Assembly: GCA_032622095.1 (NCBI GenBank)
Contig: CP136069.1
Span: 109,644,278-109,708,277, forward strand
DNA length: 64,000 nt
Direction of reading: 5' to 3'
Source of the DNA: Siphonodentalium dalli
Lineage: Eukaryota; Mollusca; Scaphopoda; Gadilida; Siphonodentaliidae
Part shown: piece by piece, positions 43,214-53,209 of the stretch
How the letters are laid out: the number at the start of each line of letters is the position of its first letter
Numbering within the stretch: the stretch's first letter is position 1
Notes under the pieces: model-generated
Seen by the model: the letters and a program-made list of their open reading frames with translations, nothing else
The model's database searches: none
Told to the model about the DNA's origin: nothing
Made by a program: the position numbers and the translations under genes

Positions 43214-45006
43214 AAAGATTTTAACCGAGCAAAGAAGATTTTAAATGTACAAAAGAAGCACACCAGGAACAAACTGGAAATTTTATACACGAACGTGGAT
43301 TCTCTTTTAAACAAGAAAGAAGAATTAGAAGCACTGGTTGATCTGAAAAAACCAGACATAATGATTTTAACAGAAACCAAGCCTAAGAATGTATCGCATC
43401 TACAAATGATTGAATTCAAGATGGATGGATTTGACATGATACACACTCCTCTGGAAAAAGGACGTGGCATAGCAATCTATACCCACCCAGATCTTAAAGC
43501 GAACCTCATAGAACCAAAAACAAAATGTGATGAATCAATATGGTGCCTGATAAAACTGAGAAACAGAGATCAATTACTTATTGGAGGAATTTATAGGAGC
43601 CCACACAGTTCTGAGGAAAATAACAAGGCAGTTAGTTATCAAGCAAATGAAGGAAATGGCGGATAGAAGATATTCCCACAAAATAATAGCTGGAGACTTT
43701 AATTTCAAAGAAATCAACTGGGAGAACAGAAGCACAACAAATGGTGTGGATTCAGAAGTATACAAATTTTTGGAGGGAACAAATGACACATTGCTGCATC
43801 AAAGCGTAAGAAAGCCAACAAGACACAGACTGGGACAAACCTCCAATATACTGGATTTAATATTCACCAATGAAGAACAAATGATTGAAGATATCAACTA
43901 TCTCCCACCAATTGGAAAAAGTGATCATCTAACTTTGAGTTTCGCTCTGACATGCTACGTAGACACAGTGGAGACTATAGGGGAAAGACATCTATACAAT
44001 AAAGCGGATTATGATCAAGCGAACAATCTACTTACAGATTTGGACTGGACGGCAATGAATATGTCAGTAGAGGAAACATGGGAATACATAACAAGGAACA
44101 TATTAATCATTAGAGACAAGACAGTTCCTCTAACAAAGACAGGGAAAATTAAGAAAAAGAAGAAAGTGTGGATGACAAAAGAGGCGCTGAATGCCGTCAA
44201 AGAAAAACAAAAATACTGGAAGAAATATATCCACAATAAATCAGACAAGACATTCAAATCATATGTGGCTGCACGCAATCTAGCCACCAAAGCGACCAGA
44301 CAAGCCCACAAGGACTTTGAAATGAAGCTTGCCGCTAACTTCAAGAAAGACTCAAAATCTTTCTGGAATTATGTCAAGCAAAATACAAAGATCAAAGAAG
44401 GGATAGCTGACATAGAAGATAAAGATGGGAACATCATTAGAGACAACAAAGACAAGGCTGAGATATTTAATGCATTCTTCTGCAGCGTCTTTACAAAGGA
44501 AGATGATGATCATATCCCGGAACTTGATGATCGAGAATTCTCCGACGAGCTAAAAAACCTAGTAGTGACACCAGAACAAGTAATGAAAAAACTGCTCGCA
44601 TTGGATTCAACGAAATCACCCGGGGAGGATCAACTGCATCCTGCGTTTCTAAAGGCGACTGCATCATGTCTTAGTACACCCTTATGCATACTGTACAATA
44701 AATCTGTAGAAGAAGGGGTACTCCCTCAAGGATGGAAGAATGCATCAGTAGTTCCCATATACAAGAAAGGAAGAAAATGTACTCCAGGCAACTATCGACC
44801 AGTAAGCCTGACAAGTGTAATATGTAAGATACTGGAGAGCATCATCCGAGACAAGATAATGGAGCACATGGAATCAAATAATCTATTCACAGAAGAACAA
44901 CACAGCTTCAGAGCTCAACACTCATGCGTGACCCAACTCCTAGAAGTTCAAGAAGACTGGTACGAGGCTCTCAATGAAGGAAAAGAAATAGATGCAGTAT
45001 ACTTGG
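43214..45006 (+). pseudogene. Retrotransposon ORF2, endonuclease and first RT motifs
   Basis: APE-type endonuclease blocks occur in order: LEILYTNVDSLLNKK, ILTETKP (catalytic Glu), GGIYRSPHS, AGDFNFKEINW (Asp/Asn) and GKSDHLTL (S-D-H). A one-base frame change at about 43,620-43,640 lies between GGIYRSP and AGDFN. Reverse-transcriptase motifs follow: KSPGEDQLHPAFLK, LPQGWKNASVVPIYKKG, NYRPVSLTSVICKILE and EEQHSFRAQHSCVTQLL. The frame reaches DAVYL and is cut exactly there by a non-autonomous hAT. There is no clear ATG at the start; the frame overlaps the end of ORF1, which suggests reinitiation or frameshifting. The enzyme nicks target DNA and primes reverse transcription. Confidence 0.8.
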
Positions 45007-47574
45007 TAGTGTTGAAACGATTAATCGACTAATCGAAATCGACGCGATTATTGAATTAGTTGATTCCGAAATCGACTAGTCGGAACACACCCACCACCAT
45101 TATGCCATCGCGAAAGCAGTGCCGTTGCTGCCATTACCGAAATACTGGTCAATGTAAACAATCAGGCTATCGAAATACACAATCACAATTAGCTTGTTAA
45201 AGCCTTCTTTGTTGTCCCTTTGATGCATAACTGCTTTCAGTACTTGGTGGTCATGCACGAGCGCGAAACCCAATGACCTCAACTCAATGTATTTGTCGGT
45301 GCCGCGGCGGCTTATTCTTTGAAGTTGAGACGGCCGGCTTTGATAATCAACTTCAAAGAATCTATTTCGGCGTGACGGAATTGATCTGAGTGATAACTGG
45401 TCAACGTGTTTGCAGGTGTGCAGGACTCAACTTCAATCAAGTTAGTTGCGAGGTGACATTATTAAGTTTAATAACAAGTCCAATATATTATAGTTTATTG
45501 AAGCACTATGTCAGTATACCTTTAAAGTTTATTTCTAAAATTGTGTGATATGTTTTACAACCACCATATGCATCAACTGACGCATGGGTGAGCGTATACG
45601 ATCGCACGTTCTAGATATATTATATTATAGATATAAATATAAAGCCAACCGCGGTCGACAATGCTATGCATCAAATAGCGTCGCGTATTTCGAACTAAAC
45701 TGGCGAGTCACTTCGGAAATCCCACGTCGTTTATGGACTGTGTTTGTGAAAAATTACAATGTATTTTAGCACCTCAAACTTAAATCCTTCGCCGAATTGG
45801 GCGGTGACAAAGCTGTTCCCAGAAACGTAATCTGGATGACGCAAATTCCTGGAATCGGGCTAAATATAGAACTTACGACATCGCAGTGACATGTACTATT
45901 ATTACCACTTTATAGGGCGTTCTCTAGGCCATTGATAATGTTTTTGGGGGCGTTCCAAATAGCGTATTGTTACCAAAACAGCGGGCCGCGGGCCGATAAT
46001 GAGAAGCCTAGTTCAATATCGGCCCGCCGCCCGGAAACTATAGATCTCGTTTATTATCGCGAGAGTTACGTCCCTTCAACTTCCGATGTGGCGTGTTTAT
46101 TTCAAGAAAATAATGGGAAGATGTATCCGATTTCCTCGACACTATAGTGGTTTTATGATTGGAATTCACGCTATATGATTGAATTATTGTATCAAGCGTA
46201 AGTATGCATTGATAATTTTAGCTGTCAACCTCTCATTTGTTGTTACTCGTCTGCAATGCTGGGTTTTCCCCTGTCCTATTTTCGAGACTCCGTCAGTCCG
46301 TGTCAGCTGACAAGTCAAATGGTATCAAATTTAAATGTTCTTGAAAATATTTCTCTCTTAATCTACTTCATTATTCCACTAAATCATGAAATGGGTCAAA
46401 TGTCCAAAACTGTGGTAATAATAGTAATAACATGATTTCATCGGGCATTATGGTTTATTAACGGCCCTCTGGAATGATTAACAGCCCTCGGGCCTATTAG
46501 CGTCCCTCGACTTCGTCTCGGGCCGCTAATAGGCCCTTGGGCTGTTAATCATTCCAGCCGGGCCGTTAATAAACCATAACGCCCTCAAAAATCATGTTAT
46601 TGTTATATTAACATCACCGGTCTGCGCAGTTTTATTTCTGAAACTGACATGATCGATTGTGTATTCGGGGACTCGCGAGTAAAATTGTATATATTGTATA
46701 TATATTTAAAATGTACCATGCACGAGAGACAATTATGTACGCGATCAAATCAAACAGTGAAAACAGGTGCGTTTTGGCGGGAAAATGACTGTCCGTGATT
46801 AAGCTATGTCATATCGTGACCTTGCAATGAATACAAGGAACAACATTGTGTACGCAATGCATGGCCCATTTTTAATATATGCGGACTCTATATATACAGG
46901 GAACTTTACCACATTCCGTGGCCGATATATGTACATGACATCTGCGAGCATAAAAGGCTTGTGCGCACTACAGCTGTTATAACATTTATTTTGTAACTTT
47001 TGTTTGACTCTGTCGGAGATGAAGTTCGTTTCTCAAAATATCTTGCATTTCTTCATGTATTACGCCCGTTTGTGAAGTCAATCGCTGACAAGCACACTGG
47101 GCAAGTTCGAAAACAACGATGTTCGATTGTACGTAAGAACCGGTACGGCCCTGTAGACCATACCATATCAATTTTAAAGGAATATTTTTACACAAAACAT
47201 ATAGAATAATGCACCGGTTTCTGATTGTTGCACGCACTTCCACTCCGTAATCCGTAGCGTTTCCGCGATAGATCAGGTGTTTGTCACCACCGCTTAGATA
47301 CATACATCAACTGGATGGTAATTTTTTTGTCATAAAACATCATATACCTGGGACAAATTAATAACCTATTAACCTTCAGTGATATGAAGCCAAATAATCA
47401 TGACAAATAGTGTTAAATCACGTCTTGCTTTGCGTTCGAAAATGCAAAATTGGTTACCGCAAATTATATACGTATATGAGCACAAAACGGTAAGTTTCGG
47501 AAGAGGTCCGACTAGTCGTCGATTCACTCTGGCGACTAGTCGATTCCCCAAAACCACTAATCGTTTCAACACTA
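45007..47574. mobile_element. Non-autonomous hAT, 2,568 bp, perfect 8-bp TSD
   Basis: Identical atacttgg lies at 44,999-45,006 and 47,575-47,582. The ends tagtgttgaaacgattaatc and tcgtttcaacacta are complementary, with subterminal cgactagtcg repeats. There is no transposase frame; short ORFs inside are unsupported. The insertion splits the ORF2 reverse-transcriptase frame without any other change: with one TSD copy the reading frame on the two sides is continuous. Its TIR differs from that of the intact hAT (gttgaaacg versus gatgtaccg), so another hAT source mobilised it. Confidence 0.92.
46426..46601. repeat. 176-bp palindrome inside the non-autonomous hAT
   Basis: Arms 46,426-46,507 and 46,520-46,601 are reverse complements with about eight mismatches, sharing ttatggtttattaacggcc and ggaatgattaacagccc. 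Loop about 12 bases. It is a separate foldback nested in the hAT. Confidence 0.85.
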
Positions 47575-47582
47575 ATACTTGG

Positions 47583-48706
47583 ACTTCATGAAGGCATTCG
47601 ATACGGTACCACACAAACGCCTGATAAACAAAATCGACAGCTACGGAATCAGGGGAAACATCAAAGAGTGGATAACAGCGTTTTTAACTAACCGTATGCA
47701 AACAGTCAAAATAGGAGGACAACCATCAAGTGCTAGAAAAGTTACCAGCGGAATTCCACAAGGGTCTATCCTGGGTCCAACGCTGTTTCTGATCTTCATA
47801 AATGATATCACAGAGGGAATAGACAGTAACATAAAAATCTTTGCGGATGATACCAAAGTATATAAAAGCATAACATCAGAGGACGACTGCCAGAATCTTC
47901 AAAAAGACCTAGATACACTGTCCAGCTGGTCTGACAGATGGCTACTTCGCTTCAATGCAGATAAATGCAAAGTAATGCATCTTGGGAATAATAATAAACA
48001 GCATCAATATACAATATCAGAGAATGGATCAATCCACACGATAGTGGCAGCTGAAGAAGAAAAGGATATTGGAGTAACATTCGACAAGAATATGAAATTC
48101 AACACACATGTCTCCACAATCGTAAACAAAGCAAACCAGAAGTTAGGAATCATGAGGAGAACTTTCCAGCATATGGATGAAGACATGTTCAAGATCCTAT
48201 ATAAATCTTATGTCAGACCCACCCTAGAATATGGCTCATCAATCTGGAACCCACACTTAAGAAAGGACAAAATAGCTATAGAAAGCGTACAAAGAAGAGC
48301 CACAAAGCTGGTGAAGAAGATCAAAGATAAACCTTACGAAGAGAGAATAAAACATCTTGGTATACCAACTCTGGAATACAGAAGAGAAAGGAGCGACATG
48401 ACCCAGCTATATAAAATACAAAACAACATAGACAAAGTACGGCTGACAAAGACATTGGAAAAACCCAAGGATAGCAGAACGAGAGGACACCCAAGCAAAA
48501 TATATAAGAAGCGATACAACACCAACTTAGCCAAGAACAATTTCGTTGCCAGGAGTACGACAAACTGGAACAACCTGACAGATCTATGTGTGACAGCAAT
48601 CTCCCTAGATCAATTCAAATCATATCTCAACGATAGCTGGAGAGGAAAAGAAAATAAATTTTATTTTAATTTAATTTCTATAATTGCGCAAACAAAAATA
48701 AAGTGA
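47583..48706 (+). pseudogene. Retrotransposon ORF2, catalytic RT part and C-terminus
   Basis: The frame resumes in the RT motif at DFMKAFDTVPHKRL, then SGIPQGSILGPTLFLIFIND, the catalytic IKIFADDTKVY (A-D-D), LLRFNADKCKVMHLG, DIGVTFDKNMKF and the thumb/C-terminal region SYVRPTLEYGSSIWNPHL, ESVQRRATKLV and YEERIKHLGIPTLEYRRER. This part is open to its stop at 48,704-48,706. The sequence looks like CR1/L2 or related Jockey-superfamily reverse transcriptases. Confidence 0.85.
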
Positions 48707-50835
48707 GCTCAAGAAGACAAGTAGCCATTACAAGCGAAAGCTTAACACAGGCTGAAGATCAAAGGTAAAAAATTATGCGTAACTGACATTACACTAATTT
48801 CGTGACTGACATTACGCTATGAAATATATCAAGTATTTCCAACAGTTTCTGATCCAAATGAGTAATTAGTGCCCTAAAATCATATTTTATGGGGTTTAAA
48901 TGCATTTAATATATTTTATTACCATATACAGCACATGAACATGACATTGGCTAATGTAAGCGTGACTGACATTACACAAAATTATCCAAGATACATCGTA
49001 ACTGGATTTCAAATTTAAGTTGTTTTACATTCAAATAATTTAATATGAACACCTTTTTCAATTATTATAGTTGGAATTTCAAAAAAATATTATGGATAGA
49101 CCAATGTCTGTGACTGATATTATATGATTAAATTTGTGCAAAACATTAGCCTACGGTATGAACAAATTCTCAATTACCTTTTGCACAAGTTTTTCAGACA
49201 ATGGCGTTCGGAGACCGGGAAAATGGGAGGTGATTTGCGTAGTTGTCTTATACTTCGGCAAACATTTTCAACAAATATTTCATGCATATGACATTTCAGT
49301 TGGATATTTCACATCAAATCTATGTTGAAATTTCCCTGGTACAGTTTGTTTACCAGTACTTAGTGAGATATATTTTGTTTTTATACAAGTTGAATAAATA
49401 AATAAGTGGATAAGAATCGCCATTGTATGGCAGCCTCCTGAGAAATATGATAACATAATACTGGGACTTTCTCGTAGAAGTTGAACAACTCATTACCACA
49501 ACAAAAGTCTGAGCACACTGTTTATTATACCTGGGAACATGAATTTCTGAATATATAACCTAGCTGATAATTTTCAGCCCACTTGTAGTTAGGGCTGTAA
49601 TAATGCGGAAGTTCACGTTGCAATGCACATCCCAATGTTTATGCTTCGATGGGGTGTGAACCATGATGCACAATTGCTAGTTGTCACTACATGTATATCT
49701 ATGAATTAATTCAGCCTCGTTCAGGCTCATTGTAGGGATCAAGTTGCTCATTGCCCAAATGGTAACCAATCTGATTCATGCAATTAGGAAGGGAAATTGC
49801 CTACTAACTTTCTCTTTCTCATTGATGAAATTGATGTCACTCTTGGAAATAAATGTTGAGAAACTGAATTCTTGAGCATTGTTAGAAAGCATTTGATGAG
49901 TTTTTATTCAAAAGTGTGCCTTTCATAAATCGTGATGTATCACTTCAGACATTTACAATGTGATGCATTGATTAAATTGCGATGCATTGAAATCATGATG
50001 AATCGTTGCAGCCCCATTTGTAGTAGTTTTTTTTCATGCAAACAGCAGGATTTTACTGGAAATATTAGGGAAGTTTAGATTGATAAACTTCTAACTTTAC
50101 ACGTCAAACAATTTGTCGCATATTTTCCACCACATCCATAGCTAATTTAAGTTTATCAATGCTTGAAGGAAGAAGTTAGAAGTTTCTCAATAAACATCCC
50201 TATTGTGATAAGAAGTTAGTATATGTAGTTACTGTGATAGTTATTGGGGCATTAAAAGACACACGGTTGCCTATTGACACCAAATATATACCGGTTAGCA
50301 GCTCAGACTTTGCATACTTCTTTTTAGAATAGACCAATGGTGAATTATGTTCACAATTGTGTACCAATGATCATGACATTGCATTTTATTGATAGTTTGT
50401 TTATTCGGAGATAAGAACATTAAACCAATCATTGAATATATAGTACTGCCAATTAAGAATCAGAGCTCTGTAATATCACAGTACATCCATTCGCACTAAA
50501 TAATATTGAACAAAGAACTGCACTGTGTCATCATCTATACCATGCATTTAACTATTTGCTGGGATATAAAAATTCCCACGTGAATTAACAACAACTGGGC
50601 CATTCAGTTTCTTGCATATGTCTTCCCGTTGATATATAAGCTTGTCTTCATGTGAAGGCCACTTCCAGAACTTCCCAGCACTGACCATAACAGAAACTTC
50701 AGATGTTAAAATCGCAAAAACACATCTCAGGAGATAAGTACGACGTGTACGACTTACTCACTCGCCATCTATGTTCTGAAGCATTTCTTATTATATTAAA
50801 TACCGCTACACATACCGTAAATTCAATGCTCACAT
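48707..50835. other. Non-coding region with the 16-bp motif and a small MITE
   Basis: Retrotransposon 3' end, then AT-rich sequence with motif copies at 48,779, 48,802 and 48,962. A probable hAT-type MITE lies at 49,589-50,015. No gene. Confidence 0.5.
49589..50015. mobile_element. 427-bp hAT-like MITE
   Basis: The left end ttagggctgtaataatgcg and right end aatcgttgcagcccc are imperfect complements, and near-identical 8-mers acttgtag (49,581-49,588) and atttgtag (50,016-50,023) flank it (7 of 8). Inside are several gatgcattga-type repeats. No ORF. Confidence 0.5.
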
Positions 50836-51050
50836 ACAGTAATGCTCTAATTACTCGACCTCTTAACCAAAGCAGAATTATGGGTAACTTTTCAGGATTT
50901 AGTCGGAAATATGGCTTGTTGCCATTCATCGGAAAGCTCTCGGGGAGAGCTTTCCGATGAATGGCAACAAGCCATATTTCCGACTAAATCCTGAAAAGAT
51001 ACCCATAATTCTGCTTTGGTTAAGAGGTCGATTAATTAGAGCATTACTGT
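50836..51050. repeat. 215-bp near-perfect palindrome
   Basis: Arms 50,836-50,940 and 50,946-51,050 are 105 bp each with about two mismatches; the loop is only 5 bases (cgggg). The arms start acagtaatgctctaatta and meet at aagctct/agagctt. The near identity implies recent origin or homogenisation. Both arms give the same ORF on opposite strands (MNGNKPYFRLNPEK), an artefact of symmetry. Confidence 0.93.
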
Positions 51051-51929
51051 ACATGTACATCATGAGAACAATATTCAAAATTACTAGTAGTAGATGCACT
51101 TATATGGAACTGCATATACATGTTTACAAATCCAATTAAAACATGTAGTATGTTTTCTTACAAGATTTTTATGTCATCTACCAGAATAGGAACAAATTGC
51201 AAAACGTGACTGACATTACATGCCGTGACTGACATTACGCGTGACTGACATTACATAATTTCAACTCTTGCTAGCGGTCAATGAACACAGACATTGAGGC
51301 TCAGGTATATTGAGCGTCTCTAAGATATGGTTGTCATATTGTCATGCAATATTGTTTTATACTAAAAAAGGTAGTATTTTCGTGACTGACATTACATATA
51401 GTTTGTAGATTTCTGAAAAATATTTTTCCACAAATGGACATCAGTCACAGAAATATAAACCCAAGATGTGTTATAGCGTGCATCGACCTATTTGAATACT
51501 GAAATACTACAGGCCAATCTTAAATAATTGTTACTATTTGCTCAATTACTTACGAGCCACTTTTGGCAACAATTTTAGTAGCACATGTGGGTTTAAATAA
51601 CAATGGCATAAGCTTTCAGCACTAAACTGATGAATATGAGAGAGAGAAAAACTGTTTTCAATAACTTGAATACCATAACTATCAGATTTTCAAACTGTTT
51701 ATTCAAGATTTAATTTTTTCACAATTTCATTCTCCGTCGTGGAATTGCACTACAGTATTTTTTTTTTAGGCCTAAGTATCACTATAAAGCAAACAAACCC
51801 ATCAGATTTCGGAAATTAATTATAAAAAACAAATTGCAAAGTAACATCTAACATGATCATTTAGTGGTATCAATCCATTTTATCAGTCAATAAATCATGT
51901 AGACCTACTATATATTGCATTACTGCGCC
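51051..51929. other. Motif cluster and AT-rich spacer
   Basis: Three motif copies lie almost head-to-tail at 51,206-51,256 and one more at 51,382. The rest is AT-rich without a gene. Confidence 0.55.
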
Positions 51930-52055
51930 TGCAGGGACCTACGCGAATTGAGTGACCTACGGCTACGGAGACCTACGCAAATCTAGGGACCTACATGATG
52001 TACTGCATAACGCGTCACCGCTACCCGTATACGTACAGATTTGAAATCGCAAATT
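51930..52055. repeat. Inverted copy of the 11,050-11,180 repeat
   Basis: Reverse complement of the copy at 11 kb, with the same tctagggacctac, ggagacctacgc and cgcgaattgagtgacctac landmarks. Confidence 0.75.
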
Positions 52056-52100
52056 TGCTATTAGCACAAATACTGAAATACTTTACTGATATAGTAAAAT

Positions 52101-52637
52101 CTAAATAGACAAACCTGGAACTTCATTACCAGCTTCGGGCAAGGCCAAGGGTGTTGTCCTTGGCGTTGAAGATGGACTAACATTCACATTGTGCATTACT
52201 TGATTTTGAGGTGTCAGGAAACTTGTAGTAATGCCACCTTGACTGTGAGATGTGTGGTTCATTGTCAAAAGAGGTGCAATGCTACAAAAAGTCTGCATGT
52301 TTTGTGAAAAATAGTACTGATTCATCCAATTGTTGATTGCCTTCGTCGTTTGTCGCCGATTTCGGAATCTGAGAGAACCAGACGCTGGATCAATTTCAGG
52401 GACAGAGAAATCATTTCTAGTAGTAGTGGTGGCTGTACTCCTTCCTCCATCAATAAACTGTGTTTTATCTTTTGACGTCCTACACGTAGTCCCCAATTCA
52501 TCTTCGATTCTTCCTGGTTGTGCGGGAATGTTAGCTGCGTCGGCCATTTGTTGTCGGTTAAATCCGGTGTTCTGACATACAAGTATGGTTGTAAAATAAG
52601 TATGGATTTTGCGTCTGCGCATGTTCATTCGGGACAC
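52101..52637 (-). CDS. Unassigned 178-residue ORF, possible exon
   Basis: The minus-strand frame has plausible starts at 52,637 and at an internal MADAANIPAQPGRIEDELGT. It is Ser/Thr/Asn-rich, with RFRNRRQTTKAINNWMNQYY in the middle, and ends NEVPG just before ccag|gtttgt, a possible splice donor. I recognise no domain. Its first 25 codons overlap a repeat shared with 14.9 kb (accatacttattttacaacc), so transcription may start in a transposon end. It could be a first exon of a host or element gene, or chance. Confidence 0.3.
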   Translation of the reverse strand: MSRMNMRRRKIHTYFTTILVCQNTGFNRQQMADAANIPAQPGRIEDELGTTCRTSKDKTQFIDGGRSTATTTTRNDFSVPEIDPASGSLRFRNRRQTTKAINNWMNQYYFSQNMQTFCSIAPLLTMNHTSHSQGGITTSFLTPQNQVMHNVNVSPSSTPRTTPLALPEAGNEVPGLSI

Positions 52638-52690
52638 ACTAAAAGTTGTAGTCCGAGGCCGAGGCCGAGCCCAGTAAAAGGTATAGTTGC
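52575..52690. repeat. Single end of the element A/B family
   Basis: Bases 52,629-52,690 (gggacacacta, gtccgaggccgaggccga, aaaggtatagttgc) match the outer end of element B with changes; 52,575-52,620 match, inverted, the sequence left of element A at about 14,910-14,950. No partner end was found nearby. Confidence 0.6.
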
Positions 52691-52769
52691 GATTTTCAAT
52701 TTTGTTTATTGTCGTTAATATAATTCCAATACTGATGAATTTTTGTCTGTGGTAAGCTTGGACTCGTTC

Positions 52770-53030
52770 CTAGCGCTCAGCCTCCACTAAAGGAGCAACG
52801 TTCCGGCATGTAGCGTTACGTCGTGGAGTTGGACGGAACAGTAAGCGGAGAGTCTGAGCCGCAGAATATCTACCGTTTGGGTAAATGATCTTTGCAATAC
52901 TCCAGGATGAGGAATCACTTCGTAACCGGTGATCGTAACCAACTACATGCAGGGTATTACCGGATGTTGGGGGACTGTCGGTTGTTATGGTAAACAACAG
53001 TACGTTGAAGATAGTGTCGGTTGGAGGCAA
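52770..53030 (-). CDS. Unassigned 86-residue ORF
   Basis: The minus-strand frame opens MPPTDTIFNVLLFTITTDSP and continues GNTLHVVGYDHRLRSDSSS, with a basic end. GC content is higher than its surroundings, as in coding sequence, but I recognise no family. It shares a start region, head to head, with the + ORF at 53,021. Confidence 0.25.
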   Translation of the reverse strand: MPPTDTIFNVLLFTITTDSPPTSGNTLHVVGYDHRLRSDSSSWSIAKIIYPNGRYSAAQTLRLLFRPTPRRNATCRNVAPLVEAER

Positions 53031-53209
53031 ATATGAATTTCTTCAGAGATTTAAATGATGTATTTGAAAGTATAAAGCACCACATAGAGGAACTGTGTAT
53101 TAAATACCCAGAGTATAAGACCGACAAGGGTTTTGGAAACATAAGTACGCTCTTAAAAGCCTTAAGTCATGATATAGACTATTTTTATAGTAAAATTAGT
53201 ATTAATTAA
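53021..53209 (+). CDS. Unassigned 62-residue ORF
   Basis: It opens MEANMNFFRDLNDVFESIKH and is predicted helical and acidic, ending KALSHDIDYFYSKISIN. It diverges from the minus ORF at 52,770-53,030 with their starts overlapping by about 10 bases. No family recognised; could be an exon or chance. Confidence 0.25.
   Translation: MEANMNFFRDLNDVFESIKHHIEELCIKYPEYKTDKGFGNISTLLKALSHDIDYFYSKISIN

Larger units (their letters stand above)
32560..48778 (+). mobile_element. CR1/L2-like non-LTR retrotransposon with nested insertions
   Basis: Three + strand reading regions in order: SGNH esterase-like ORF (32,949-33,642), ORF1 with PHD finger and coiled coil (33,804-34,664 and 43,102-43,212), and ORF2 with APE endonuclease and reverse transcriptase (43,214-45,006 and 47,583-48,706). 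An esterase in the first region and a PHD-containing ORF1 are features of the CR1/L2 part of the Jockey superfamily. Two foreign blocks interrupt it (34,665-43,101 and 45,007-47,574). The 3' tail ends near 48,778 in a short A-rich run. Both element ends are approximate; without the inserts it would be about 5.2 kb. Confidence 0.75.
32305..51397 (+). repeat. Dispersed 16-bp motif gtgactgacattacat, at least nine copies
   Basis: Copies on the same strand start at 32,305, 32,484, 48,779 (one change), 48,802, 48,962, 51,206, 51,225, 51,241 and 51,382; a weaker one lies near 49,110. None occurs inside the retrotransposon or its inserts. Sequence around 32,484 and 48,962 is also similar for about 80 bp, so some copies belong to longer diverged units. 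They flank the retrotransposon on both sides. Confidence 0.85.

Noticed and set aside
50699-51139. Matching ORFs MNGNKPYFRLNPEK on both strands
   Set aside because: Symmetry of the 215-bp palindrome, not two genes.
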